Source of the DNA: Acanthosepion esculentum
Taxonomy: Eukaryota > Mollusca > Cephalopoda > Sepiida > Sepiidae
Reading direction: 5' to 3'
DNA length: 64,000 nt
Assembly: GCA_964036315.1 (NCBI GenBank)
Contig: OZ038487.1
Span: 55,722,409 to 55,786,408 of the forward strand
Positions within the stretch are counted from its first letter, which is position 1; every line of letters starts with the position of its first letter. Shown piece after piece: positions 31,686 through 42,785 of this stretch. The position numbers and the translations under genes are program-made. The notes beneath the pieces are model-generated. The model was not told the DNA's origin. It ran no database searches and was given only the letters and a program-made list of their open reading frames with translations.

Positions 31686-31686
<1 letters not shown>
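31438..31686. repeat. Large hairpin with duplicated arm segment
   Basis: The right arm 31604-31686 pairs with 31438-31563. The match includes ggcaagaaatgcactgtaac, tatattacaa and gcttatttttatcataat. The left arm holds a second copy of a ~37-bp block (tcataatcatatttcatatt), so it is longer. A (TA)n tract follows at 31689-31722. Confidence 0.85.

Positions 31687-31688
<2 letters not shown>

Positions 31689-31722
<34 letters not shown>
31689..31722. repeat. (TA)n microsatellite
   Basis: About 17 units. Confidence 0.95.
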
Positions 31723-31724
<2 letters not shown>

Positions 31725-32040
31725 CTTCTTCTGTAACAGTTTTGGCATCATCTTTTCTTTTTCAAGTTTTATTGATTTTCTTCCTCCCAAACTCAATTCC
31801 TATTTCAAACTTTTCCACCCACCATCCTGGGAGAGGTTTCAAAATCAGAGTAATATAGAATACTCTGAAGAATAAAAATCACAGCTGGATTTCACAAGGA
31901 AATTCGTCAATCCTTCAAGAGAAATGAATACTTTGAGGATCCTTTCTTGGCTGACTATGACAGAGATTCTTTAATTGAGAGCCGATTCCAGTCGGATATT
32001 AGGCAATGTCAGGAACGATTCATCTTGAGTAAAAGTGAAT
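31723..32040. other. Unidentified sequence
   Basis: No element recognised with confidence. No gene. Confidence 0.4.
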
Positions 32041-32291
32041 GAAGAGAAAGGAGAGAAAAGGTCAGGAGAATTTCTTACTTTTTAATATGACTAACTTTGA
32101 CTTTTAAGCATTCATATATGAAAATAGGCATGGACAAAAATGTTTTAACCCCAAAACACGTGTGTGTATTCAAATATGTATATTTTTGCGTAATTCCTTA
32201 CATAGACAAACACAGATGCTTACATTAAAATACACAAAAACATATAAACCGGAAGTCAAAATGAGTATAACTAAAAGAAAAGAGGAAAAAA
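32041..32291 (+). repeat. Near-identical direct duplication, copy 1
   Basis: Matches 33398-33652 except for a handful of substitutions and a 4-bp TATA gain. The offset is 1357 bp. Far more similar to each other than the surrounding LINE copies are. No coding. Confidence 0.95.
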
Positions 32292-32500
32292 GAAAAGAGG
32301 AAAAAAGAAAAAGTAAAAAAAAAACCCAGTAACTATTGAGTGTAAATTGAAGAAAAAAGCCCCAAAAAGGACAAATAACTGCAACATTTTGCATATGGGA
32401 AAATATGTGCACATGTACACTATGAAAAAACAAAAACAAAAAAACTTTCACAAATGAAAAGTGCATAATAAAAAGAAAAATCAAGAAGTATAAATCAGCC
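32292..32500. other. A-rich spacer
   Basis: Short (agaaaagaggaaaaa) runs. No gene. Confidence 0.5.
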
Positions 32501-32504
32501 ATTT

Positions 32505-32592
32505 ACTGATACATCCTCTGACGAATGGATAGAATGATTCCCAGAGGGTCCATCTATGAAAATCAGTTAAGTGACAAACCTTTTACTTGTAT
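32505..32592 (+). ncRNA. Hammerhead-like motif, site with CTGACGA
   Basis: CTGACGA (32518-32524), an ATAGA...TCTAT stem within 33 nt, GAAA (32558-32561), then atcagttaagtgacaaa as at site 1 (7.05 kb). The stem III part present at site 1 is missing here. Confidence 0.3.
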
Positions 32593-32594
32593 TA

Positions 32595-32808
32595 ATTACA
32601 TATATTTAATTTTTTCACCCTAAGCAAGGCAACAAAGCCATGAACATGCAAGGAAGTTACTGAGTGTGAAGAATATAAGAAAAACATTATTAAAGATTGA
32701 GAAAAATAAAAGCTGACAGGTGATAATAATTGACATTGCATTTGAATTTTTGAAAATCCAACTTGACTGGATAGCAAAAAGCTGGAACAGAGTTCCACAA
32801 GTAAGAAG
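32595..32808 (-). pseudogene. LINE-A 3' end
   Basis: Minus strand LLSSQVGFSKIQMQCQLLSP and the VALLRVKK-type 3' end next to gccttgcttagggtgaaa. Only the last few codons and the 3'UTR. It lies head-to-tail with the next copy. Confidence 0.65.
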
Positions 32809-32814
32809 TTTTTT

Positions 32815-33365
32815 TGTCTTCTTTAAGCATTTCGTACCAAGCAAGACAGGAGTGTCACTAGCAAACATGGGGTTATGGAGAGTGAAAGTGAGAGAAAAGA
32901 GTGGGCATAGGGTGGATTGAGGAAAGGAAAATAAAAGACCAAGATCAAGGCAAGAGAAGATCTCGTTTGAAATTGCATTTAAATTTTTGAAGATTGTAGT
33001 TGTCCAAAAAGCAAGTGAGAGGAAGGGAATTCAATGTTGGGAAGTGCAGGGAAAGAAACTGTTGGAGTAGAAGTAGCGGTTACATTTAACTATTTCAACA
33101 GTAAAAGAGTGGGGCCTAGATGCCAATCTAGTAGCACACTTAAATTCATGAAGTCAGGACACCAGGGAAAAAAGCTTGTTAGAGGACTGAAAATATTTGT
33201 AGAAAAGTCAGAGGGAAGATCTGTGAGAAAGTGTCTGAAGTTGAGAAGACAATTCAGGGCCAATTATATTACAGATCCCTCTTTGGATTTTTTCAAGAAT
33301 CTCAAGATGAATGGCAGGGGCACCAGACCAGATATGGCAACAGTATTCAATGCAAGGACGAATGG
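32815..33365 (-). pseudogene. LINE-A C-terminal fragment
   Basis: Minus strand in order: CCHIWSGAPAIHLEILEKIQ, HEFKCATRLASRPHSFTVEI, VKCNRYFYSNSFFPCTSQH, FKNLNAIS and a 3'UTR to the A-side at 32820. 5'-truncated upstream of the C(C)HIWSGAP block. Confidence 0.75.
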
Positions 33366-33397
33366 TAGATTTGTAGATGTGTCAGATTGATTTTGAT

Positions 33398-33652
33398 GAA
33401 GAGAAAGGAGAGAAAGGGTCAGGAGAATTTCTTACTTTTTAATATGACTAACTTTGACTTTTAAGCATTCATATATGAAAATAGGCATGGACAAAAATGT
33501 TTTAACCCCAAAACACGTGTGTGTATTCAAATATGTATATTTTTGCGTAATTCCTTACATAGACAAACACAGATGATTACATTAAAGCACACAAAAACAT
33601 ATATATAAACCGGAAGTCAAAATGAGTATAACTAAAAGAAAAGAGGAAAAAA
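33398..33652 (+). repeat. Near-identical direct duplication, copy 2
   Basis: Partner of 32041-32291. It is bounded on both sides by LINE-A fragments. Confidence 0.95.
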
Positions 33653-33654
33653 CC

Positions 33655-34050
33655 AAATTTCCTTGCAGTAGATGTAGCTATTGATTCAATGTCGTTGTTC
33701 CACTTCAAGTCAGTTGAAAATGTGAGGCCAAGAAGGCACATTGAGACACTCTCACAGAGACAAACATCAACCATGCTCATGGGGGCAGGAACATTTCTCT
33801 ATGGTGGTTAAATGAGAGCAGTTTAGTTTGAGGGGCATTTACAGTTACATTTAGCCATTTCCACTGGAAAATGATGAGACTTAGCTACCAATCTAGTACT
33901 GCACTTAAATTTATAGAGTCTAGGTACCATAGAGGAAAGTTCATCAAGACAATAAGCATGAATGTATATATAGAAAAGACACAGGGAAGCTATATTATGG
34001 CAGAGGGAAAGTTATCAAGACTCTCTAAATATATAGCAGAAGCACCAGAC
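33655..34050 (-). pseudogene. LINE-A pieces in scrambled order
   Basis: 33660-33790 (minus) encodes the central piece CESVSMCLLGLTFSTDLKWN then NDIESIATSTARKFGF. 33800-34050 (minus) encodes the later piece LDELSSMVPRLYKFKCSTRL. On the minus strand the later part comes first, so these are two separate truncated copies or a rearranged one. Confidence 0.65.
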
Positions 34051-34302
34051 TATATATATATATATAGTATATATAATATATATATATGAATGTATGTATA
34101 TATATAGTATATATAATATATATATATGAATGTATGTATATATATAGTATATATAATATATATATATGAATGTATGTATATATATATATAGTATATATAA
34201 TATATATATATGAATGTATGTATATATATATATAGTATATATAATATATATATATGAATGTATGTATATATATATATAGTATATATAATATATATATGAA
34301 TG

Positions 34303-34340
<38 letters not shown>

Positions 34341-34343
34341 TGA

Positions 34344-34398
<55 letters not shown>

Positions 34399-34401
34399 TG
34401 A

Positions 34402-34444
<43 letters not shown>

Positions 34445-34467
34445 TGAATGTATATATACATATATGA

Positions 34468-34522
<55 letters not shown>

Positions 34523-34638
34523 GTATATATAATATATATGAATGTATGTATATATATATATATATAGTATATATAATATATATATATGAATGTATGTATA
34601 TATATATATATAGTATATATAATATATATATATGAATG

Positions 34639-34678
<40 letters not shown>

Positions 34679-35624
34679 TGAATGCATATATATATATATA
34701 TATATAGTATATATAATATATATGAATGTATGTATATATATATATATAGTATATATAATATATATATATATGAATGTATGTATATATATATATATATATA
34801 TATATAGTATATATAATATATATATATATGAATGTATGTATATATATATATATATATATATAGTATATATAATATATATATAGTATATATAATATATATA
34901 TATATGAATGTATATATATATATATATATATAGTATATATAATATATATATATGAATGTATGTATATATATATATATATATAGTATATATAATATATATA
35001 TATGAATGTATGTATATATATATATATATATAGTATATATAATATATATATATGAATGTATGTATATATATATATATATATAGTATATATAATATATATA
35101 TATGAATGTATGTATATATATATATATATAGTATATATAATATATATATATGAATGTATGTATATATATATAGTATATATAATATATATATATGAATGTA
35201 TGTATATATATATATATATAGTATATATAATATATATATATATGAATGTATATATATATATAGTATATATAATATATATATATATGAATGTATATATATA
35301 TATAGTATATATAATATATATATATATGAATGTATATATATATATAGTATATATAATATATATATATATGAATGTATATATATATAGTATATATAATATA
35401 TATATATATGAATGTATATATATATATAGTATATATAATATATATATATATGAATGTATATATATATATAGTATATATAATATATATATATATGAATGTA
35501 TATATATATATAGTATATATAATATATATATATATGAATGTATGTATGTATATATATATATATAGTATATATAATATATATATATAATATATATATATAT
35601 AATATATATATATATATATAATAT

Positions 35625-35693
<69 letters not shown>

Positions 35694-35818
35694 TATATAA
35701 TATATATATATGAATGTATGTATATATATATATAGTATATATAATATATATATATATGAATGTATGTATATATATATATATATATATATAGTATATATAA
35801 TATATATATATATGAATG

Positions 35819-35864
<46 letters not shown>
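34051..35864. repeat. 1.8-kb AT minisatellite (about 36 GAATG units)
   Basis: A tandem array of ~40-60-bp units of the form tatatatgaatgtatgt, then (TA)n, then agtatataatatat. About 36 units carry gaatg. TA length varies from unit to unit. 35575-35690 lacks gaatg and has shorter aatatata periods. The 677- and 608-codon frames are artefacts of the repeat. Confidence 0.97.
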
Positions 35865-35866
<2 letters not shown>

Positions 35867-36240
35867 TGTTCATCAATAAGTTTGCAACTTGTGGGTGATG
35901 AATTATTTTTCACCCTACAACCCATTTCCCATAGACAAAATATTGCAAGTCTCTTGCTATTCTCTGTTAGTTTCCCTGAAACGTGTTTAGATGAACTACA
36001 TTCCTTACTTCCATCAACTCTAACCCTCACAAATAAGATCTGCCACATGACGTAAACTGAAGCGAATCACCCTCATCCCCTTCATATTCAATTAATGAGA
36101 AGCGAGTTCCACTTGAATAGCTTCTTTGATGCTTTTCAAATCACTACAATTTTAATCATGTCTCAGGTTAATCATTATCTTCACCACATATCCTCATAAA
36201 CTGTGCCTCTTACTTTTTACTCTTACCACCTACATAAAAA
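35865..36240 (+). pseudogene. LINE-E C-terminal fragment
   Basis: Reads [19 protein letters not shown], then [14 protein letters not shown], which is the HRR..VASL.LFYR..HG.C.DELxSLVP block of CR1/Jockey-like LINEs. After frameshifts come RVPLE.LL.CFSNHYNFNH and a NHYLSS-like end (WNSLP...CF..HYNF pattern). Too diverged to be the same lineage as LINE-A. Confidence 0.6.
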
Positions 36241-36264
36241 TCTTCTTCAGTAACCCTCTAGCCA

Positions 36265-36420
36265 CAAACTCTCTAGATATGAATCCTGAGGAGTACTTCT
36301 GGAATGTGTTGAAGCAACAAGTTCTTTCTTCAAAACATCAACCATGTTATTTCCAGTAGTTAAAAAAAATTGTTACCAGATTGAATAAAAGTTCTTTTAT
36401 GAGCACATAAGGGATCAACA
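36265..36420 (+). pseudogene. Tc1-like transposase C-terminal scrap
   Basis: SLDMNPEEYFWNVLKQQV matches the SPDLNPIExFWxxLKxxV motif at the end of Tc1/mariner-superfamily transposases, including the conserved Asn-Pro and Trp. About 50 codons, then stops. Confidence 0.65.
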
Positions 36421-36880
36421 GTTTATATAACAAGCTGATCATCAAAGATTTGGCTTTTCTGTATTTACATTCAGTTGGTGTTTGTTGCCCAATGATTTCT
36501 AACAAATTAATAATGGAAATAACATTTCCATTATATGGAGTTTTGCAAGATCCAACAGATAAATATTAACCAATTTATATAATTACTAAATGTAAAGTAT
36601 CATTAAAAAACAAGACAAAAAAAAACAAGAATATAGTTAAGTTTGCATTGAGTGAATGTTTATAAAAACTAAAAAGAATAAACACCATATCATATTCAAA
36701 CTAGATAATTAAAATTCTCTAATGAATTAAGTGCATTGACGAGCAAAGAGACTAATGCAAGTGATGATGATGATAGGGTGGTATACTGGTATTTATAGTT
36801 GGGATAAGAATCATCTTGAACAGAAAATCAGCAGTCTCTATTAAGTTGGTAGGGTGAGTTTTCTTTCCTCAGTTGCAAAC
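36421..36880. other. AT-rich spacer
   Basis: No recognised element. Confidence 0.45.
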
Positions 36881-36899
36881 CCATTTTGAAGTCTCTCTC

Positions 36900-37620
36900 T
36901 CTATGTTTGTGTCATAGAATCGACCCACTCGCAGAAACCCTTGGATAGAATGCAATGAGTTGTAGTCCCCCAAATACCCTTGTAAAACATATTTGTTCAC
37001 CCTTCAACATCCTCCATGAAGTGTTCCAAGAAATAGGATTCAAGATAAACTTATCCAAAACAGAAGCTTGGATCTGGAATTGGAATGAAACCAGTGATGA
37101 GACACCCCTGAATCCATCATAAAAATTTGGAATTTGAAATCAGACACTACCAAAGACCTCAAATATCTAGGTGCATGGTGATTTTCTAAGCGTAACATAG
37201 ATGTGGCACAAGACTGAAAGTATGGAGTGCCCAGTGAGGATCAAACTCACTATCTAGTTAGAATTGATCAAGTGAGACAAGTTTGCTAACCATTACATCA
37301 CAATAAAATGCCCAAATATCCAGGTATATGGATCAGTTATAATAAATTTAGTACAGGAGAAAAGGAAATTGAATACAGAATAGGCTGCACCAGAGGTAGT
37401 TTTGCCCAACACTACAAATTGCTATAAAACCAATTCATCAACTCGCAAACTCAAGTCATTTTTTTAAATAGCCTTGTCAGATCTAGACTTTCATATGTAT
37501 GTCATGCATGGCACCAAAACCATTGAGAAATATCTAAAATGTCAGCTGTATACAACTGCTTTCTAGTGTTGTATAGCCCACTCATGATGGGAGGTCAATG
37601 GCACCAATTCAATAATAATG
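36900..37620 (+). pseudogene. LINE-C reverse transcriptase C-terminal fragment
   Basis: GFKINLSKTEAWIWNW, then IKIWNLKSDTTKDLKYLGAW, the motif 'G..IN..KTE...DFKYLG' that follows the catalytic core in many LINE reverse transcriptases. The frame is split by a SINE at 37179-37310. It resumes with GIWISVI-like and IEYRIGCTRGSFAQ, then NSLVRSRLSYVCHAWHQN (the 'SLLYGCETW' region). The YADD catalytic motif lies upstream and is absent. Confidence 0.7.
37179..37310 (-). repeat. tRNA-like SINE nested in LINE-C
   Basis: 132 bp. Minus strand: tgatgtaatggttagcaaac (A-box) and gtgagtttgatcctcact (B-box). Flanked by 21-bp direct repeats: 37158-37178 (ctcaaatatctaggtgc..) and 37311-37331 (cccaaatatccaggtat..), four differences. 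This is the expected target-site duplication of a SINE. Confidence 0.75.
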
Positions 37621-37621
37621 T

Positions 37622-37760
37622 TGCATGTTGACAGCAGTGAATGTTCTCAGCTCAGCTTTTTCTCTTGGCCGGTGATTGCCAGTCGGTTCAGTTCGGCAAT
37701 GAAAAGACTGCAACACAGAGAATTTTTAGCTTAACTATTTTATTACTGTCAACATGTCCT
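37622..37760. mobile_element. Possible MITE or solo LTR
   Basis: About 133 bp bounded by catgttgacag and ctgtcaacatg (inverted, 11 bp). TG...CA ends would also fit a short LTR, but no primer-binding site or matching flanking duplication is seen. Confidence 0.3.
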
Positions 37761-38039
37761 AACTATCCAGTGGGGATCGTTCCCCCTTACTGAGGAGCCA
37801 TTTCAGACATGAAACAGAACAAGTCTACATTGCTTGACGGCTAAGAAACAACTTCTGAAACTTTTCTCCTTTCCCATGCTAGCTCAGCCAATCAAAATAG
37901 ACTTCCCATATTATGGCTTGTATCTGACCCCAAAGGTCAACCTCAGGAAGTTGGAGCAGAAATACACTACCTTTAAAAAAATAGTCGGCTAAACTATTAT
38001 TTAACATTAGGATCAATGTTTAAAAATGGCTTTGAGTGA
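37761..38039. other. Unidentified sequence
   Basis: Somewhat higher GC near 37780-37950. No recognised coding. It lies between two parts of LINE-C and may be another insertion. Confidence 0.35.
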
Positions 38040-38440
38040 GTAAAGTTTCAGGGTCTTGGTAAATGTTCTTTGAACATTGTGGACTGGCACTACATCATCA
38101 AAAACAAAGAACTGTACCCAATAACAGAAACTACATCTTGAGCATGATCAAAAGCAGCAACAATGGATAGCACACAGAGAGAAAATAATGACATAATCAA
38201 CATGTTAACATTCTACTCTGTGCCAAACAAACAGGCAAGGAAGGAAACGCCCACATCAATAGTGGAAAGTGTGATAAGAGCTACTGGATTCAGAAAACAA
38301 TTTTCCTGAAAAATTGTCTTAACAGAAGAGTTTATAAATTTCAAACAAAAGCAGTACTGGCTGTTCACTCAATAAATACCAAATGTTTCCTTGTAGGGAA
38401 ATGGCTAATATTACCATTCTAGAATATGTTATTCCTTTAT
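38040..38440 (+). pseudogene. LINE-C C-terminal / 3' fragment
   Basis: KNKELYPITETTS, then WIAHREXNDIINMLTFY-like residues and NKQARKETPTSIVESVI. The same order appears at 43.5 kb. The 3' part matches the minus-strand copy at 24.77-25.09 kb. Probably the continuation of the LINE-C fragment at 36.9 kb. Confidence 0.55.
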
Positions 38441-38479
38441 GAGCATACAAAATAATTTTTCAGTATCATATATGCATGT

Positions 38480-38960
38480 GCAAACTTCTTCTATATGCCA
38501 TATCCCTTCAAGACATTGGCAGTCAAGGCTTTCAACAACTGTCCCTTATAGCTCTTTATAAATTTTGTTATTTTGTTATCTTTCCTAAACCTTGATCTGC
38601 CATCCATTTACACAAGTTTACTATGTAGTCTATACATTGTTTTCTTTTCTCACTCTTGCCTTCAATATGTCCTGTGAGCATCAAGTTTTCTAAGCCCTCT
38701 TTCCTCATTATGTGCCCTAGAAATTTCTCTTTCTGATGTTTAATGTTTACTTTTTGTTTCCATTTTCTATAAAACTTTGTTGCTCACATATCTGGACCAT
38801 GATATTCTCAGCATCTTTCTGTAGAACCACATTTCTGTTGCTTCAAGTCTCTTGTGTACTGAACTCCTAAGTAATATCAGTTCTCTGATATGGTAGTGAA
38901 TGCAGGACAATCTCCTCACAGATGCATGTATGTAGACACGTTTTAACATATGTTGATAAT
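38480..38960 (-). pseudogene. LINE-B C-terminal fragment
   Basis: Minus strand: RRLSCIHYHIRELILLRSSV, HKRLEATEMWFYRKMLRIS, WSRYVSNKVL, then (shifted) EKFLGHIMRKEGLENLMLTG and WMADQGLGKITK. The RRMLRISWT...LGHIMRKEGLE signature is the RTE-type tail. 38800-39170 is duplicated 1 kb downstream. Confidence 0.75.
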
Positions 38961-39454
38961 TTTATGAAAGAACCAAATTTAACCCTATTGCTTATTCGCA
39001 TGCCTGTATGTGTGTGTATTTAGAAAATAAGAAACAAGATAGATATATGTAGATTCAGAAGCATTTATTTAAATGCAGAGAGAGAGTGTGAGAGTATACT
39101 GAAGGATTAGAGAGTAATTTTGGTATGGAATTGATTTATCTATTTGGCAGGACCTTTAGCTTTGCCTTTAGAGGCAGATGTTGCACGGAAGGAATCACAA
39201 GGGTATCAGTTGATTGATGGCTGACTTGAACTCAAATAAAAAATAACCTCCCTTGGTTTGAATTAATAACAAATAAAAAAAAAATATGAAGTGATATTTA
39301 AGTAGTTTTGGGAATACAGGTAATATGTAAAACTCAGCACCACTTTAGAGGGAAGCTCTTAAATTGAACAGAATAGTTTTATCAACTCTGTTATGTATTA
39401 AATTGTTTGCAGTGAAAAGTCTTTGGTTTGAATATTTTAATACCAATATCAGTT
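38961..39454. other. Spacer, part of a duplicated block
   Basis: 38985-39170 recurs at 39985-40165. No coding. Confidence 0.6.
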
Positions 39455-40170
39455 ATTATAAATTCTCAGTATCCTTATGTAGGAACACATTTCCGTTGCT
39501 TCAAGACTCTTGAGTACTGGAATTTTATGTAATGTCAGTTCTCTTATATGGCTTGTCCTGTGTATGACAAACTACATCTGGCAGTAAGACCTCTGATCAG
39601 TGATTTTGAGGAGCATAGAACCACCTCTTAATTGCTGTTGTTTCCAGGCCCACTCTGACCCGGGGTGGTAGCATCTTTTAGGGTCCCAGCTATGGGCAAA
39701 TAGTTAACCTCCCACCAAACTGTGGTCAAAACAGTAAGGAAGTATAGAAATACATTTTTAAGTAAAAAAAAAAAAAAAAATTTCAGCAAATAGATTTAAA
39801 TAGTAAAAACAAAAATTGCCAAAACTCCCAACGAAACTAAATTTCAGCATTAAATGACGCATAAGAAATTGATATGCTGTTAAGCAAACCAATGTTATAT
39901 GGCAGTGAATGCTCAGCAGTCTTCTCATAGATGCATGTACATATATGTTTTAACATATGTTGAACTTTACAACAAAACCAAATTTATACCTATTGCTTAT
40001 TTTTCTGCTTGTATATGAGTATTTAGAAAATAAGAAATGAGATAGATATATGTAGATTCAGAAGTCTCTATTTAAATGCAGTGAGTGTCTGTGTGAGTAT
40101 AATGAAGTATTAGATAAAGATTTTGGTATGGAATTGAATTATCTATTTGGCAGAACCTTTATCTATCATA
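39455..40170 (-). repeat. Second copy of the 38.80-39.17 kb block, interrupted
   Basis: 39455-39551 corresponds to 38801-38895 and 39895-40165 to 38890-39170. The interruption 39552-39894 is flanked by TTATATGG on both sides. Confidence 0.75.
39552..39894. mobile_element. 343-bp insertion with 8-bp direct flanks
   Basis: TTATATGG at 39544-39551 and 39895-39902. An 8-bp duplication suits hAT elements, but no terminal inverted repeats are visible. An A-run (39763-39780) could instead mark a retroposed segment. Confidence 0.4.
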
Positions 40171-40616
40171 TACTCATAATCTTACATTCCTATCAGTGGA
40201 TCTTGAACCTCAGAGAAACTTACGAAAAAAAAAAAACAGAAAAAAACCCAAAGAAACACATTCTACTTAATTTTTTGAATGCTGTTAACGTAAGAACCAT
40301 CAAACTAAATTAATTTTTAATAAAGTAACCAATTGTGTAAAGATATTTTTTTTAAACTACTAGACATGATGAAGGACTTAGGGCCACATCATGCTGAAAC
40401 ACAGTTCACATACAATCACCAAAGTTGAGCACCTATTCTCCCCTCAGCTATGGATTAATTAGTAAAACTTGTATCACTAAACCATTATTATCTCAAACAA
40501 ATATTCTTACAATCTGAAAATATTTTCTGATTTTAAATAACCTTCAAAGGGTTAATAACCTGCAGAAAATGAATCAGTCACTCAATGGACATCATGATAT
40601 TACTTCAAATGTTATT
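40171..40616. other. AT-rich spacer
   Basis: No element recognised. Confidence 0.45.
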
Positions 40617-40925
40617 CTAGTGGATATTCATATTTGAAATAGATGCCCCTTTTATTTTTTTTTATTAAACCGTATAGATGTGCCTTACTTAAAGATGGGA
40701 AATAGAACATTGCTTGCTGTGATATTCTTCATAGTCAAGCAGTAAATGACACTGGATCTAACAGTGGTTTCTCCTACTAAGGGGGACACAAGTTTGATCC
40801 CTGCAGGGGAGTGAATTTTCTTTACTGAGATTATTTTTGACTGTGCAGGCTGAGAGACATAATACACATTGTGTAATAAGTAAAAAAAAAATGTTGCATC
40901 TATTTCAAATATAAGATATCCACTA
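40617..40925 (+). mobile_element. Repeat family P, complete copy with TIRs and tRNA-like core
   Basis: Terminal inverted repeats of about 30 bp (40617-40646 and 40896-40925; tagtggatat..., ...tttgaaatagatgc) differ at about two positions. Between them is tctaacagtggtttctcc, then B-box-like caagtttgatccctgc, then gaattttctttactgag and gcaggctgagag. The terminal-repeat arrangement defines family P. No transposase; non-autonomous. Confidence 0.75.
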
Positions 40926-42195
40926 TAATTCAACTTGTGACTACACCAGTCCACTTGTGTGTCAGACCACTTGCAAGGTAACCAATATTCCACAGAAGTA
41001 ATAAAAATGTCCAAGTAAAAATATATCCATTAATTCTTTAGAAATTGCATCTGATTTGATATAAGACACATCTATTTAAATAATGTAAGCAGTAGCTGGC
41101 TGCTTATTCCCAAGTATTCTCATCTGCTAGGATGGCTAGCTAATCTCTGTTGTAGATGCCAGTTCAGGCACATTTGTTTTTCTTCAACACCCACAGAGCC
41201 AGCCTGTGGTTTACACTGCTACTATGCAGAGCAGGTCTTAGTTACATTTTCTGGGAGAGAGAGAGAGAGTGAGTGCATAATCTGGCATTATCATCAGTTT
41301 TGAACAAGGCCAGTGTACTCAAACCCTCAGTCTTGAGGAAGTTGTAGTTCCTCTACCAAATTTAATGCACAAGTCTAGTATCAAAATGTAATATGGTTTT
41401 CAGGCACTACCTAATGATGTCACCCCTTGGTAACATCTCCCCAAGCTGATACTATGAAGAAGCTACCACTTTCACAAAATGACAATGTTGAGATTTGAAT
41501 GAGGGTTTCATGGTCAACTCACTTGCGTTTAAAACCCTCAGCTATATGCCCAATACTAAGTACTGGCAGTCTAATATGTCTGGATAAACATTAGCCCACC
41601 GGTTATCTCAAATGTGCATCTAAATCCCATGAGATCTTTTCCTGCCCAAAAATATAAGGGGTAATAGAAATCCAATATATCATTAAATACTGCAACCCCC
41701 AGTTGATTCTTTTTTCTTTTTATTATTTGTAAACAATTTTTATGAATAATGTTCACAATTATTTTGTGATATTACATATCAAATATTCAGTTAAATGAGA
41801 AAAACTTTGATTAGTACCAAAAGGTCAACTGAAGAAAAGACAGATGGTTATGCAGTGACCTAAAGGATATTCCAGTAGTCATGCACACAAAGTTTCCAGC
41901 GACTGTGATGGTTCTGGGTGTCCTGAGCAATGATATTTCATACGAAAAAAAACCCAAAAACAATGAAAGTGATATTTCATACCTCTTCACTTATTTCTTC
42001 AGGGCTTAAGGGTCAATGCTGCTGGCTATAAGGTGTTGAAGATTGTTGTGAGACATTGGGTGGAGAGAGTGGGTAAAGGAAAACTGTACACCTACTAACA
42101 AGACTCTGCCATCTCAAACAAATTGACCCAAGATTTCTTCATCCGTCAACTCTCTTTTTATTTTTTTATTCACTTATTTTACATAATTGCCGATG
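40926..42195. other. Unidentified sequence
   Basis: 41080-41570 is richer in complexity, with a (GA)n run at 41254-41267. 41490-41550 (tgagatttgaatgaggg) may be a worn tRNA-like end. No gene or named repeat assigned. Confidence 0.35.
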
Positions 42196-42199
42196 TGTT

Positions 42200-42785
42200 A
42201 ACTGTTATCAGTGAATTTGATAAAAAAATTGGTGAACTTTGAACTATAGCTTTTAATTTCTCAAAGGTATTTGACAGGGTTTCACATGCTAGCCCTCTCC
42301 ACAATAAGGGTCTCTGGCTAGATATTTGACTTAATACAATCGTTCTTAACAAACCAGCTTTTATATAATTTCTAATTAATGCAGAGGTCCTTTCTGGCTC
42401 TTTCCTCAGACTTTCATAATCTTCCCAAATCCCAACTAGGTATTATTTATGCTGATGACACAACCATTTACTCTTATCTTAATAGTTCAATAGGTCCAAC
42501 AAAGTAAAACTGGCAGCTGCTCTCAAAAATGATCTACAACCAATTGTTAAATGGGACAAGAAATGACTTGTAAATTTTAATGCCAAGATGAAAATGCTAT
42601 CCTTTAATCATCATAGAGGATCATTTTTCCCTCTATAATTTTCTAGCCTCCCAGCTACCTGCTATCTTCAAAAATTTAAGTGCAACATCAATTACAATCT
42701 TCTGTCTTCATGAATCCTGTTCTTTTATTGTTCTTTCTCCCTCACTTGGGTTGAAATGATTAAAAAATAAAATTTCTTTTTTCCT
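42200..42785 (+). pseudogene. LINE-A reverse transcriptase fragment with 3' end
   Basis: FSKVFDRVSHASPLHNKGL, the RT 'AFDxVxH' block, then LGIIYADDTTIYSYLNS with the YADD catalytic motif, then LKNDLQPIVKWDKK and VNFNAKMKMLSFN. It then jumps to the LQKFKCNI end and 3'UTR (gggttgaaatgatt). The region between FNHHRG and FKCN is deleted. Frames shift several times. Confidence 0.8.

Noticed and set aside
34015..36048. 677- and 608-codon open frames
   Set aside because: They consist of I/Y/H/T from a TA-based minisatellite; every frame on both strands is open. No gene.
37622..37760. LTR retrotransposon
   Set aside because: Only an 11-bp inverted end pair; no second LTR, primer-binding site, gag/pol trace or matching target duplication.
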